The notes below the pieces were generated by a model. The model saw only the letters and a program-made list of their open reading frames with translations. It did not search any database and was not told where the DNA came from. From contig SVOU01000004.1 in assembly GCA_015066215.1 (NCBI GenBank), forward strand, positions 1-34,652: a stretch of DNA of 34,652 nucleotides, written 5' to 3'. The number at the start of each line of letters is the position of its first letter. Position 1 is the first letter of the stretch. A program made the translations under genes and the position numbers. The stretch is from Oscillospiraceae bacterium (lineage in GTDB: Bacteria > Bacillota > Clostridia > Oscillospirales > Acutalibacteraceae). Positions 26,709 to 34,652 of this stretch are shown piece by piece.

Positions 26709-28418
26709 TTACAGTTTTTCGCAGGCATCAAAGAATGCTTCAATGCGAGGCAGTTCGCTTTCCTTGTTGCGCGCCATCCAGCTGGCACGGTATTTGGCAA
26801 GCCAGCTTGCGGTGTCCGTCACACGCTCAATCGGCTCTGCATCCGGCCAATGAACGTGTGCAAGCTCTGCCGACACGCAGACAGCCTCGGCAGCAAGCAG
26901 CATTTCCTTGCGGAACTCGTCTTTTTCCCAAACCTCGTCGGAAAGACGGTCGCGCAGAGCGATATAGCGTTCTTGAATTTCGCCGATGCTTTTGACCAGC
27001 GTGGTAGACAGAGGCTCATCCACCAGCTTGGCAAGGCGGAAATAGTTCACGCACAGTCCGGAATAGTAGATACCGTCGTTGAGTTCGCTGACTTCGCGCA
27101 AGGTGGCCATCGCCCCCTCGTGGTGATAGCACTGGAAGTCCATCAGCGCATCAAACGCATCTCCCGTTTGGGTCGCCACAGTCCATGATTTGGCAGCGCC
27201 CAGCACCATACCGTACATCGACAGTTCCAGGCTGCAGGTGTGACCGAAGTCGCCCCAGTTGGTGTTGAGCACACCGACGGCACCGTGCTTGTAGCCGTAT
27301 TCCGCCATCAGCGATATGTTCTTTTCGGCCTCCGCCGTCTGCTCGCAGAAGCGGTTCCAAATGCTGGTGCCGGGGCAAACGATCTGCTTGCGCCCCATTT
27401 CGGCGAAGCGGATGATATCCTGCTCGGGCGGGTTGGAACTGTAATGCCAGTTGAGGAAATAGGTATCCTCAGGGATTTCGGCAATGGTTTCGGGGTGTTT
27501 GAGCAGAATATCCGCCCACATCATCACCTGCTTGCCCTTACTTTTCAAGTGGGCAATGATCTGCTTGACGAAGTCCACGTACAGTTTGGCAGGATCGTGT
27601 TCGGTGCCTTTATAAGCCTGTGTGAGGTCAAAGGTTTCATCGCAGCAGATGTTAAAGAGATTGGTCTCGAAATTGGGGGCATATTGGTCAATAAGGCTCT
27701 TGATGACCTCGATGCTCTCAGGCTGCAGAGGATCGATGGTGTGGTGAGCCATACGGTCGAACCAACGGTTGGGATGACCTTTATAATCCTTCAGCACACG
27801 CAGATGCGCGTATTTTTCCTGATTGAGCAGCTCGAACAGGTGTCCGAAGGTGGACAGAGAAGGCACAAACTCGATAAAGTTTTCTTTGCAATAAGCATCC
27901 AGCTCGCGCAGATCCTCTTTGGTGAGATAGCCCGTCTTTTGGATGAGGTCTTTCGTTTCCTCAAACTCAAAAACGTGCTCCACGTAGAGCTGCAAAGAGT
28001 TCATCTTGAAATACGCCATCTGGTCGATGAGCCATTTCATAGAGGTCAGATTCGGCACTTTGCCGCGCGTCACGTCGTGGTAGAAGCCACGGTAAGCGAA
28101 GTCGGGGCAGTCCTTGATATACAGGCACGGAACGGTGTCGTGACAAAAGATCTGGCGCAGCGTCTGGATAGCATAAAACGCACCCGCAGGGCCTTGCGCC
28201 TTGATGCGAATGGCGTTTTCTTCGATCCACAGCTCATAGCCCTCACCCTCGTTGCCGACCTCCACGGTCAGCTCCGCGCCGTCGTTGGCGGTGGGAAGTG
28301 CTTTGAGGGCTTTGGTCAGACGGCCATCCGCCAAAGTACCGTTAAAACAAACAGCTTTTTTGGTCAAGGTACCCTCGCCGATCTGCAGGGTCTTGACTTC
28401 GGGAATCAGTTTGAGCAT
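26709..28418 (-). CDS. Glycoside hydrolase family 20 (beta-N-acetylhexosaminidase-like)
   Basis: YRGFYHDVTRGKVPNLTSMKWLIDQMAYFKMNSLQLYVEH, acid pair in NICCDETFDLTQ; no evident signal peptide. Confidence 0.87.
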   Translation of the reverse strand: MLKLIPEVKTLQIGEGTLTKKAVCFNGTLADGRLTKALKALPTANDGAELTVEVGNEGEGYELWIEENAIRIKAQGPAGAFYAIQTLRQIFCHDTVPCLYIKDCPDFAYRGFYHDVTRGKVPNLTSMKWLIDQMAYFKMNSLQLYVEHVFEFEETKDLIQKTGYLTKEDLRELDAYCKENFIEFVPSLSTFGHLFELLNQEKYAHLRVLKDYKGHPNRWFDRMAHHTIDPLQPESIEVIKSLIDQYAPNFETNLFNICCDETFDLTQAYKGTEHDPAKLYVDFVKQIIAHLKSKGKQVMMWADILLKHPETIAEIPEDTYFLNWHYSSNPPEQDIIRFAEMGRKQIVCPGTSIWNRFCEQTAEAEKNISLMAEYGYKHGAVGVLNTNWGDFGHTCSLELSMYGMVLGAAKSWTVATQTGDAFDALMDFQCYHHEGAMATLREVSELNDGIYYSGLCVNYFRLAKLVDEPLSTTLVKSIGEIQERYIALRDRLSDEVWEKDEFRKEMLLAAEAVCVSAELAHVHWPDAEPIERVTDTASWLAKYRASWMARNKESELPRIEAFFDACEKL

Positions 28419-28530
28419 ATCGTTCTCCTCCTTGCATTGCTACCGATTATTATACATAACATTTCTGAAAAGTGCAAGGAGATAAACGAAATAAGTCCCA
28501 TTATATTTCAGTTTTTACCGCAAATGTCAC

Positions 28531-28869
28531 TCAACTGGTATAGTCCTCGATAAGAGCCGCCAGCGCGGGGCGGTCGGGCACGGCAACGCCCGCTCTCAGG
28601 CGTGCCTGCTCCTCAAAGGGGAGCGACGCCACGAACACTTCGTACACCTGTGTCGGCAGCGGCGCGCCCATCTCAAACACCGCCAGCTGCCCTTCCCACA
28701 CGCCGATAATAAAGCCGCTTTCGCGTTTGGTCGCCGTTGTCGTGGGCGGCGTTTCGTGCTGCGGCAATATTTTGCCCGCGCGCTCCATACGCATCAGTAT
28801 CACCGTCGCGGTGCAAAAAAATAAGATCCCCAACCCGAGAAGCGCCACGCGCCATCCGTTTTTTCTCAT
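28531..28869 (-). CDS. Small membrane-anchored protein with BofC-C-like domain
   Basis: N-terminal TM WRVALLGLGILFFCTATVILM; C-terminal GFIIGVWEGQLAVFEMGAPLPTQVYEVFVASLPFEEQARLRAGVAVPDRPALAALIEDYTS. Confidence 0.6.
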   Translation of the reverse strand: MRKNGWRVALLGLGILFFCTATVILMRMERAGKILPQHETPPTTTATKRESGFIIGVWEGQLAVFEMGAPLPTQVYEVFVASLPFEEQARLRAGVAVPDRPALAALIEDYTS

Positions 28870-28979
28870 TTTACGCCACCTCCCGCCATATTGACAGGAT
28901 AAGTTTGCCCCACAAGGCGACAGATATACGCTCGCACTGCATAATTCTGCCAAAGCGGGAAATTCTTACGGTATACCGT

Positions 28980-29008
28980 TTGACTTTTTGATACTTTTGA
29001 GGTAGAAT
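28980..29008 (+). promoter_or_regulatory. Promoter for the class A PBP
   Basis: TTGACT (28980-28985), 17 bp, TAGAAT (29003-29008). Confidence 0.75.
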
Positions 29009-29070
29009 ATAGGCGTATACCTGTGCGGCTTTGCCGCTTTTTATCGGATGACAAAGGAGGAGCTTGGGAT

Positions 29071-31413
29071 ATGGAGAATTCCAACCGTAAATGGTACCGC
29101 CATCCGGCGTTGGTCATTACGAAACAGGCGTTTTCCGCTTTGGCCAAGATTCTGTTGACGGTTATGCTCATCGGTGCTATCACCGTTTGCCTGGTGGTGT
29201 CGGTGTTGGCAATTTATGTGTCCACCAACTTTGACGGCACGGAAAACCTGCCCGATCTCAATCAGGTGAGTGCCGAAAGCAGCAGTTACATCTACGTTCT
29301 CGACCCCGCCACGGGCGAGTGGAAGGAAGATATGAAGCTGCAAGGTGCCAACCAGATCTGGACGCCGCTGGAAGAGATGCCCCCTTATATGAAATACGCC
29401 ATCATCGCCATTGAGGACGAGCGTTATCTCGATCACAACGGCGTTGACTGGAAGCGTACGGTGTCTGCTTTCGCCAACGAAGTGCTCAAATACCTCAATC
29501 TGTCGGACAGCACCTACGGCGGCTCGACCATCACCCAGCAGCTCATCAAGATCCTCAACGAGAAAAACACCCCCGACCAGCGCCGTATTGAGGTGAAAAT
29601 CACCGAGATCTTGCAGGCGTTGGAGATGGAACGCGGCACGTCCTATTCCAAGGACGATATCATTGAGGCGTATCTCAACATTATGCCGATGTCCGAAAAC
29701 ATCGTCGGCGTGGGCTATGCTGCCACTGCCTATTTCAACAAGGACCTGATCGATTGCTCGCTTGCGGAGTGTGCGCTGCTCGCCAGCGTCACCAACAACC
29801 CCTCGGTCTATGACCCCTATGAAAACCCCGAAGCCGCCCGCCGCCGTCAGCGTTTAGTGCTGGCGAAAATGTACGAGTGCGGCTTTATCACCGAGGATGA
29901 GTACAAACAAGCACTCGGCGAGGAGCTGGTGTTCCGTCGCCGCAATAACACAAGCTTGATCCAAGACTACTACGTCGATATGGTGATCGAAGAGGTCATC
30001 AACGACCTGATGGAAAAATACGGCTACTCGTACAGCTACGCGCAGACGATGGTGTTCTACGGCGGTCTTAACATCTATTCCGCCGAGAACAAACAGGAGC
30101 AGGCCACCGTCGAAGCAGTCTACAAGGACGATACCAAGTCCCCCTACCCCGCCAAGATCGAAGGCGATCTTGAGGATCCGCAGACCGGTCTTTTCGTTAT
30201 GGACTATGACGGTCGCGTGGTCGCAACTATCGGTGCGCGCGGTGAAAAAACCGCCAACCGTATCCAAAACTTTTCTACCCAGACCCTGCGCCAGCCCGGT
30301 TCGGCTATCAAGCCGCTGTCGGTGTTTGCGCTGGCAACGGAATATGATCTCATCCACTATTCGTCGATGGTGCGCGACTGCTATCTGACGATGCCTGACG
30401 GCTCGAAATGGCCGACCAACTACAAGAAAAAGCCCGCCGACAACGGCGACGTGCTGATGACCTATGCGGTGCAAAACTCCTATAACACCGTGCCCGCCCG
30501 CCTTTTACAGGTCATCACCCCGAAAAAGAGCTTTGATTTCCTCACCAACTCGCTTGGCTTTGAAAACCTCTACCGCACCTATGTGGATGCCGACGGCACT
30601 GTCTTTACCGATATGGATATGGCTCCTTTGGCACTCGGCGCACTGACACAGGGCGTCACCGTGCGCGAAATGTGCGCCGCCTATCAGATCTTCGGCAACG
30701 GCGGTGTCTACAATGATCCGTGGTGCTACTATTCCGTGACACAGGGCGAGAATGTGTTGCTTGAAAAGGATTCCAACTCCTATCAGGCCATCTCTCCCCA
30801 ATCCGCTTACATCGTCAACCGCCTGCTGCAAGAGGTCGTTTTCGGCGCACAAGGCTCCGGTCGCGATATCCGCAGCAGCTGGACGGGTTGGGAGTTCTTT
30901 GCCAAGACAGGTACCACCTCCGGTACCGACAACGGCGACCGTGACGTGTATTTCTGCGGCGGCTCACCGCGCTATGTGGCGGCAAGCTGGTTTGGCTATG
31001 CCTATAACAAAAACCTGCGCAGTGCCCAAAAGGCGGCGCGTCCGCTGATGAACGCCGCGATGGTGGCGTTGCACAAGGGTATGGACAAGATGGCGTTTGA
31101 GGTGCCCGAGGGCATCGTGGAAGCCAACTATTGCGTCGACACGGGTCTTTTGGCTACTAAGGACTGCAAAAAGACGATGGTGGGCGTGTATAAAGAGAAC
31201 TTTATGCCCGCCAACTGCACACTGCACGGTGCCGTGCCTCCGACCGGCACTAATCCTTCGGGCGGCTCCACCACCGGCGCAGGCACTACCGACAGCACCT
31301 CCGCCGGCAGCACAGACGCTACGCAAAGCGGCACCGCTGCCGACACAAGTTCGACCGGCAGCACCGCTTCTACGAGCACTTCTGCTTCCACAAGCAGCAC
31401 TTCCGCTCAATAA
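29071..31413 (+). CDS. Class A penicillin-binding protein (transglycosylase/transpeptidase)
   Basis: GT51 motifs AIEDERYLDHNGVDWKRT and GGSTITQQLIK; TP motifs RQPGSAIKPLS, NSYNTVPA, KTGTTSGT; Ser/Thr/Gly-rich tail. Confidence 0.95.
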   Translation: MENSNRKWYRHPALVITKQAFSALAKILLTVMLIGAITVCLVVSVLAIYVSTNFDGTENLPDLNQVSAESSSYIYVLDPATGEWKEDMKLQGANQIWTPLEEMPPYMKYAIIAIEDERYLDHNGVDWKRTVSAFANEVLKYLNLSDSTYGGSTITQQLIKILNEKNTPDQRRIEVKITEILQALEMERGTSYSKDDIIEAYLNIMPMSENIVGVGYAATAYFNKDLIDCSLAECALLASVTNNPSVYDPYENPEAARRRQRLVLAKMYECGFITEDEYKQALGEELVFRRRNNTSLIQDYYVDMVIEEVINDLMEKYGYSYSYAQTMVFYGGLNIYSAENKQEQATVEAVYKDDTKSPYPAKIEGDLEDPQTGLFVMDYDGRVVATIGARGEKTANRIQNFSTQTLRQPGSAIKPLSVFALATEYDLIHYSSMVRDCYLTMPDGSKWPTNYKKKPADNGDVLMTYAVQNSYNTVPARLLQVITPKKSFDFLTNSLGFENLYRTYVDADGTVFTDMDMAPLALGALTQGVTVREMCAAYQIFGNGGVYNDPWCYYSVTQGENVLLEKDSNSYQAISPQSAYIVNRLLQEVVFGAQGSGRDIRSSWTGWEFFAKTGTTSGTDNGDRDVYFCGGSPRYVAASWFGYAYNKNLRSAQKAARPLMNAAMVALHKGMDKMAFEVPEGIVEANYCVDTGLLATKDCKKTMVGVYKENFMPANCTLHGAVPPTGTNPSGGSTTGAGTTDSTSAGSTDATQSGTAADTSSTGSTASTSTSASTSSTSAQ

Positions 31414-31422
31414 TGTAAACAC

Positions 31423-31462
31423 AAAAAATCTCTCCGCACGGTGTGCGGAGAGATTTTTTTAT
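31423..31462. terminator. Bidirectional intrinsic terminator
   Basis: AAAAAATCTCTCCGCAC-ggt-GTGCGGAGAGATTTTTTT. Confidence 0.93.
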
Positions 31463-31468
31463 TGTGCA

Positions 31469-32221
31469 TCAAGAAAGTGTCAGCCACATAGCGGGGCGCA
31501 CCGCACAGGCATCGTAGTACGCGCTGCTGCCACCGAAATCGATCTCGCCGTCAACGCTCATACGCGCGACCATACTTGCCGTGCGACCGGGGGCGCGTAA
31601 CCAGCCATAGCTATTGCCCGTATCATAGTTTTGGAACGCGCCCTGTGCCACCGCATAGTCGGTGGGCCATACTGCACGGTAGGCACTGGTGGCTGTATCG
31701 TGGGTGTTGGGGAGGTGCTGGTTGACCTCACCGATAGACAGCACAAACAAGCGGTCGGTCGTTTTTTCGCCGCCGGCTATATCGGTGACGGTGTTGGCGG
31801 GGTTTTCCAATTCGGTTTCGAGGATAAGCGCTTTTTCGGCATCCCCAAACACGGTGTTATAGAAGGTATCGTTAAGCCAAGTGCGCAGGGAGCAGTCACC
31901 CCAAGTGACAGACTGCACGTTTTTGTCGTGATAGGGGCGGTTATCCAAGCCGTAGAGACTGACCGCCAGCGCGCGGTTTTCCTCTTTATGGATGATCAGC
32001 CACAAAATCGGCTCTTCGTCGTTTTGGATATTGTTATCCTGCTCATAGTGCCCCAGCTCCACGACCTGACCGACCTCTGCCTCGGCAACCGACGCCGCTT
32101 TTGTCGGCGTGACAGGCGGTTTTGCCGTGTCCGCAATCAGCGGCGTTTGGGCGGCACAACCGCCAAGCAACAGCAACGCTGCCGCCAACAATATACAAAG
32201 AACTGATTTCATCCGTTTCAT
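31469..32221 (-). CDS. DUF6273 domain lipoprotein
   Basis: Lipobox LLLGGC; ILWLIIHKEENRALAVSLYGLDNRPYHD...SLRTWLNDTFYNTVF...WLRAPGR...VRPAMWLTL. Confidence 0.85.
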   Translation of the reverse strand: MKRMKSVLCILLAAALLLLGGCAAQTPLIADTAKPPVTPTKAASVAEAEVGQVVELGHYEQDNNIQNDEEPILWLIIHKEENRALAVSLYGLDNRPYHDKNVQSVTWGDCSLRTWLNDTFYNTVFGDAEKALILETELENPANTVTDIAGGEKTTDRLFVLSIGEVNQHLPNTHDTATSAYRAVWPTDYAVAQGAFQNYDTGNSYGWLRAPGRTASMVARMSVDGEIDFGGSSAYYDACAVRPAMWLTLS

Positions 32222-32287
32222 AAAAACGGCCTCCCATCAATACAAATTCATCTCTTGATTTATTATAGCACAGGTGTTTTCCCGCCG

Positions 32288-32908
32288 TCAATCCCCACAA
32301 ACGGTTGAAAGTTTTTGCGCCAGCGCATCCACGTCGCCGTCAAAGAGATAGCCGTCGATGCCGACCGCCCTTGCGCCCGCAATATTATCGGGGTTATCGT
32401 CGACGAACACGCAGTCTGCGGCGGCAAGACCGTAGGTGTTGAGCAGGTGGGCGAAAATCGGCGGGTGAGGTTTCACCAAGCCGAGCGGACCCGAAAATAC
32501 CAATCCGTCAAAAAGCGAAAACAGCTCCTTGAGCGTTGGAATATGTGGCCATTCCGATGCAAACCGACAGCTGATATTCGACAGCAAATAAAGCCGCACG
32601 CCACGCGCTTTGAGCGCTTTCACCTGTGCCACAACGCCGTCGATTGGCGGCAAATTTTCTATCCAGCCGTCGAATACGCGGCACGCGACCGCGTGCAAGC
32701 GCGCGGGCAGCTGCGCACAAAACAGATGCTTGACCTCATCGTCGGTGATCGCTCCTGCGTCCAGCTTATCCCAGTATTCACGGGCAAAAACCGCCTGTTC
32801 GACCTCTGCGCGATCCGCAGGATCCGCCACATAGACGGCGGTGAGCTGCGCGGGAATAAACCGCACCAGTACCTGCCCAAAATCAAATATTACGTGTTTT
32901 GCAGCCAT
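32288..32908 (-). CDS. HAD family hydrolase (HAD-IA-like)
   Basis: VIFDFGQVLVRF, LYLLSNISCRFA, KPHPPIFAHLL, CVFVDDNPDNIAGARAVG; SD GGAG 6 nt before ATG at 32908. Confidence 0.88.
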   Translation of the reverse strand: MAAKHVIFDFGQVLVRFIPAQLTAVYVADPADRAEVEQAVFAREYWDKLDAGAITDDEVKHLFCAQLPARLHAVACRVFDGWIENLPPIDGVVAQVKALKARGVRLYLLSNISCRFASEWPHIPTLKELFSLFDGLVFSGPLGLVKPHPPIFAHLLNTYGLAAADCVFVDDNPDNIAGARAVGIDGYLFDGDVDALAQKLSTVCGD

Positions 32909-32922
32909 AGCATTCTCCATTT

Positions 32923-33690
32923 TCAGCGCGCCAGCCGTTGCAAAAGCGGTCGGGCAGCCTTAATATCGCTGTCAAAATCGGTACAGGCCGCCTCGACCGA
33001 CACGTAGCCGTCATAGTCGCAAGCGGCAAGCACTGCGGCCACTTCCTCCACAAACGGTCGGTCAGCCTCCCGCGGTATGCCGCGGTCAATATTTGGACGG
33101 GCAATATGCAGATGTGCCAAACGCCCCTTGGTGCGCAAAATCTCCGTCATCGGCTCACCGTTGCAGGACATATGGTAGGTGTCGGCGTGTAACCTCAAGC
33201 GTTCGTCTTGGATGCTGTCCGCGAACGCAATCGCCTGTGCGACGGTGTTGATGGTGTTGGTTTCCGCCGCACGCAACGGCTCGATGACAATGGTAATGCC
33301 CCACTTTTCCGCCTCGTCGATCACCATACGCACCGTTTTCGAAAAGCGCTCGAAAAACACGTCCGCAGGCATATCATCAGGGCAGCGACGCGCCGTACCG
33401 CTACCGATAACCGCCACTTGGCAGCCAAGCGCGGCGGCGCGCGCCAAGGCCGCACGCACGTAGGGACGCACCGTATCGGCGGCGTCCTCTTGTAAGATTG
33501 GGGCGTCACCGGCAAAAAATTGGTTAAAAATGAGTGATTTGAGTCTCATTTCTTCCAACGCACACTTGACCTGCGCAAATTCCTCGTCGCTCAAACAGGA
33601 CGTGGGATACAGCGGCATTTCAATAAAATCATATCCCGCGGCTTTGATCGCCGCCGCTTGCTGTATATTACCGCAGACACCGAATTTCAT
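32923..33690 (-). CDS. Sugar phosphate isomerase/epimerase (xylose isomerase-like TIM barrel)
   Basis: KFGVCGNIQQAAAIKAAGYDFIEMPL...VIEPLRAAETNTINTVAQAIAFA...LHADTYHMSCNGE...YVSVEA; ATG at 33690 after GAGGAG. Confidence 0.87.
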   Translation of the reverse strand: MKFGVCGNIQQAAAIKAAGYDFIEMPLYPTSCLSDEEFAQVKCALEEMRLKSLIFNQFFAGDAPILQEDAADTVRPYVRAALARAAALGCQVAVIGSGTARRCPDDMPADVFFERFSKTVRMVIDEAEKWGITIVIEPLRAAETNTINTVAQAIAFADSIQDERLRLHADTYHMSCNGEPMTEILRTKGRLAHLHIARPNIDRGIPREADRPFVEEVAAVLAACDYDGYVSVEAACTDFDSDIKAARPLLQRLAR

Positions 33691-33710
33691 ACGATTCACT
33701 CCTCAAAAAA

Positions 33711-34391
33711 TTATACTTCAACAGCCAAGCCGTCGCAAGCGACCAGTACGCCGTGCGGCGCCATACGCTCGACCAGCGTTTCGTGGTCGGTGTGCAAGGT
33801 GCGCGCCATGTGCGAGATGCAAAAGCGTTTGACGTGTGGGGCGAGCGTTTTTTGCATTTCCAGCACCATATTGAGATTGTTATGTTCAAAAATGCGATAG
33901 TCTCCGTCAATATCGCCGATGGTGGCATCCAGCACCAACAGATCGGGTTTGGCGCCGATGATCGCCTGTACCTCCGTGTAGAGCAACCACGCGCTGTCCA
34001 GCGCATAAAACAGCGTGCGGTCGCCATCGGTGATAAGAAAATGCACCGACGGTGAGCAGGTGCCGTGGTTGGCCTGATAGGCGCTCACGGTGTAGTTACC
34101 CAGCGTCGCAGAAGTGTCCGCGGCAAGCGGTGTGAATTTGGCACCCAACGCCTCAAATTGCGCCACCGTTTCGGGACAAAAGTGGTCGGCGTGCGGGTGG
34201 GTGTTGATGATATATTTGACCTTGGCGGGATCTTTGCCAAAGGTTTTCATTGCTTCCATAGCGTGGGGACCCGGATCGATCAGCAATGCATCGTCCACCA
34301 GTGCCGACGACCAACGGCGATACTCGCCCTTGTTTTCCGTCAGATCGCGCGGCCAATCCGCCGCGCCCGTGCCCAAAAACAGCAGTTGCAT
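33711..34391 (-). CDS. MBL-fold metallo-hydrolase (PhnP-like)
   Basis: [14 protein letters not shown], metal-binding NTHPHADHF, downstream H/D residues; ATG at 34391 after GAGGTGA. Confidence 0.87.
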   Translation of the reverse strand: MQLLFLGTGAADWPRDLTENKGEYRRWSSALVDDALLIDPGPHAMEAMKTFGKDPAKVKYIINTHPHADHFCPETVAQFEALGAKFTPLAADTSATLGNYTVSAYQANHGTCSPSVHFLITDGDRTLFYALDSAWLLYTEVQAIIGAKPDLLVLDATIGDIDGDYRIFEHNNLNMVLEMQKTLAPHVKRFCISHMARTLHTDHETLVERMAPHGVLVACDGLAVEV

Positions 34392-34484
34392 ATACTTCAC
34401 CTCAAACAGATTATAGCAAACAACCCCGACAAAAACAATCTTTTTGCGCCGAAATTTTTATTCGACAAAATCTTTGCAAAACGG

Positions 34485-34513
34485 GTGACAAGTTGCCGAA
34501 AATGTGCTATATT
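34485..34513 (+). promoter_or_regulatory. Promoter for xpt
   Basis: GTGACA (34485-34490), 17 bp, TATATT (34508-34513). Confidence 0.75.
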
Positions 34514-34541
34514 GGAGATAATCTCAAAGGAGGTTTTGGAT

Positions 34542-34652
34542 ATGAACTTTTTGGAAGAACGCATTTTGAAAGACGGTATCGTCAAGCCGGGAAACGTGCT
34601 GAAAGTAGACAGCTTTCTCAACCACCAGATGGATATTGCCTTGATGGAGGAG
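34542..34652 (+). CDS. xpt: Xanthine phosphoribosyltransferase, 5' part only (runs off window)
   Basis: [37 protein letters not shown] matches the Xpt N-terminus ([11 protein letters not shown]); RBS AAAGGAGG. Confidence 0.9.
   Translation, partial: MNFLEERILKDGIVKPGNVLKVDSFLNHQMDIALMEE

Noticed and set aside
27240-28553. 437-aa plus-strand ORF opposite the GH20 gene
   Set aside because: Antisense shadow; GH20 motifs support the minus strand.
31250-31410. Repetitive Ser/Thr/Gly-coding sequence
   Set aside because: Low-complexity C-terminal tail of the class A PBP; common, and not a DNA repeat element with conserved units.
1-34652. Possible CRISPR array, IS element, prophage, toxin-antitoxin or defence island
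   Set aside because: No direct-repeat/spacer pattern, transposase, integrase, phage structural or recognisable defence motifs were seen on either strand.

Overview
This is a gene-dense chromosomal window, apparently from a GC-rich, spore-forming Firmicute (Clostridia / Oscillospirales-like; lineage inferred from gene content only). It looks like housekeeping sequence. I see no CRISPR array, transposase, integrase, phage module or recognisable defence locus.

Gene content in order: tRNA-Leu(TAG); YwlG-type UPF0340 protein plus ECF transporter S component; USP-like protein; T-box-thrS-serC-serA; short rubredoxin-like ORF; aconitase; YlmC/YmxH; mnmA; azlC-azlD; fused ATPase/FtsX ABC protein; sigK; PASTA kinase-like protein; dnaI-like and dnaD-like genes; DUF4349 lipoprotein; M23 peptidase; DUF1540 protein; rpsO-pnp; FMN riboswitch-ribU-type gene; SAM-I riboswitch-metK; GH20 hexosaminidase; BofC-like small protein; class A PBP; DUF6273 lipoprotein; HAD / TIM-barrel / MBL cluster; start of xpt.

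I did not find a clearly new multi-gene system. The observations most worth following up are: (1) a membrane PASTA protein whose kinase domain has lost the Lys, HRD-Asp and DFG-Asp residues, encoded directly downstream of dnaD/dnaI; (2) a threonine T-box that appears to control thrS together with serC-serA; (3) a 10-bp perfect hairpin overlapping the ribosome-binding region of the M23 peptidase gene; (4) a long, nearly perfect hairpin in the rpsO-pnp spacer, resembling the E. coli pnp leader; (5) a 28-bp palindrome between two divergent promoters near 1.4 kb; (6) an uninterrupted sigK encoding a pro-sequence. All family names come from motif recognition by eye. No database search was run.
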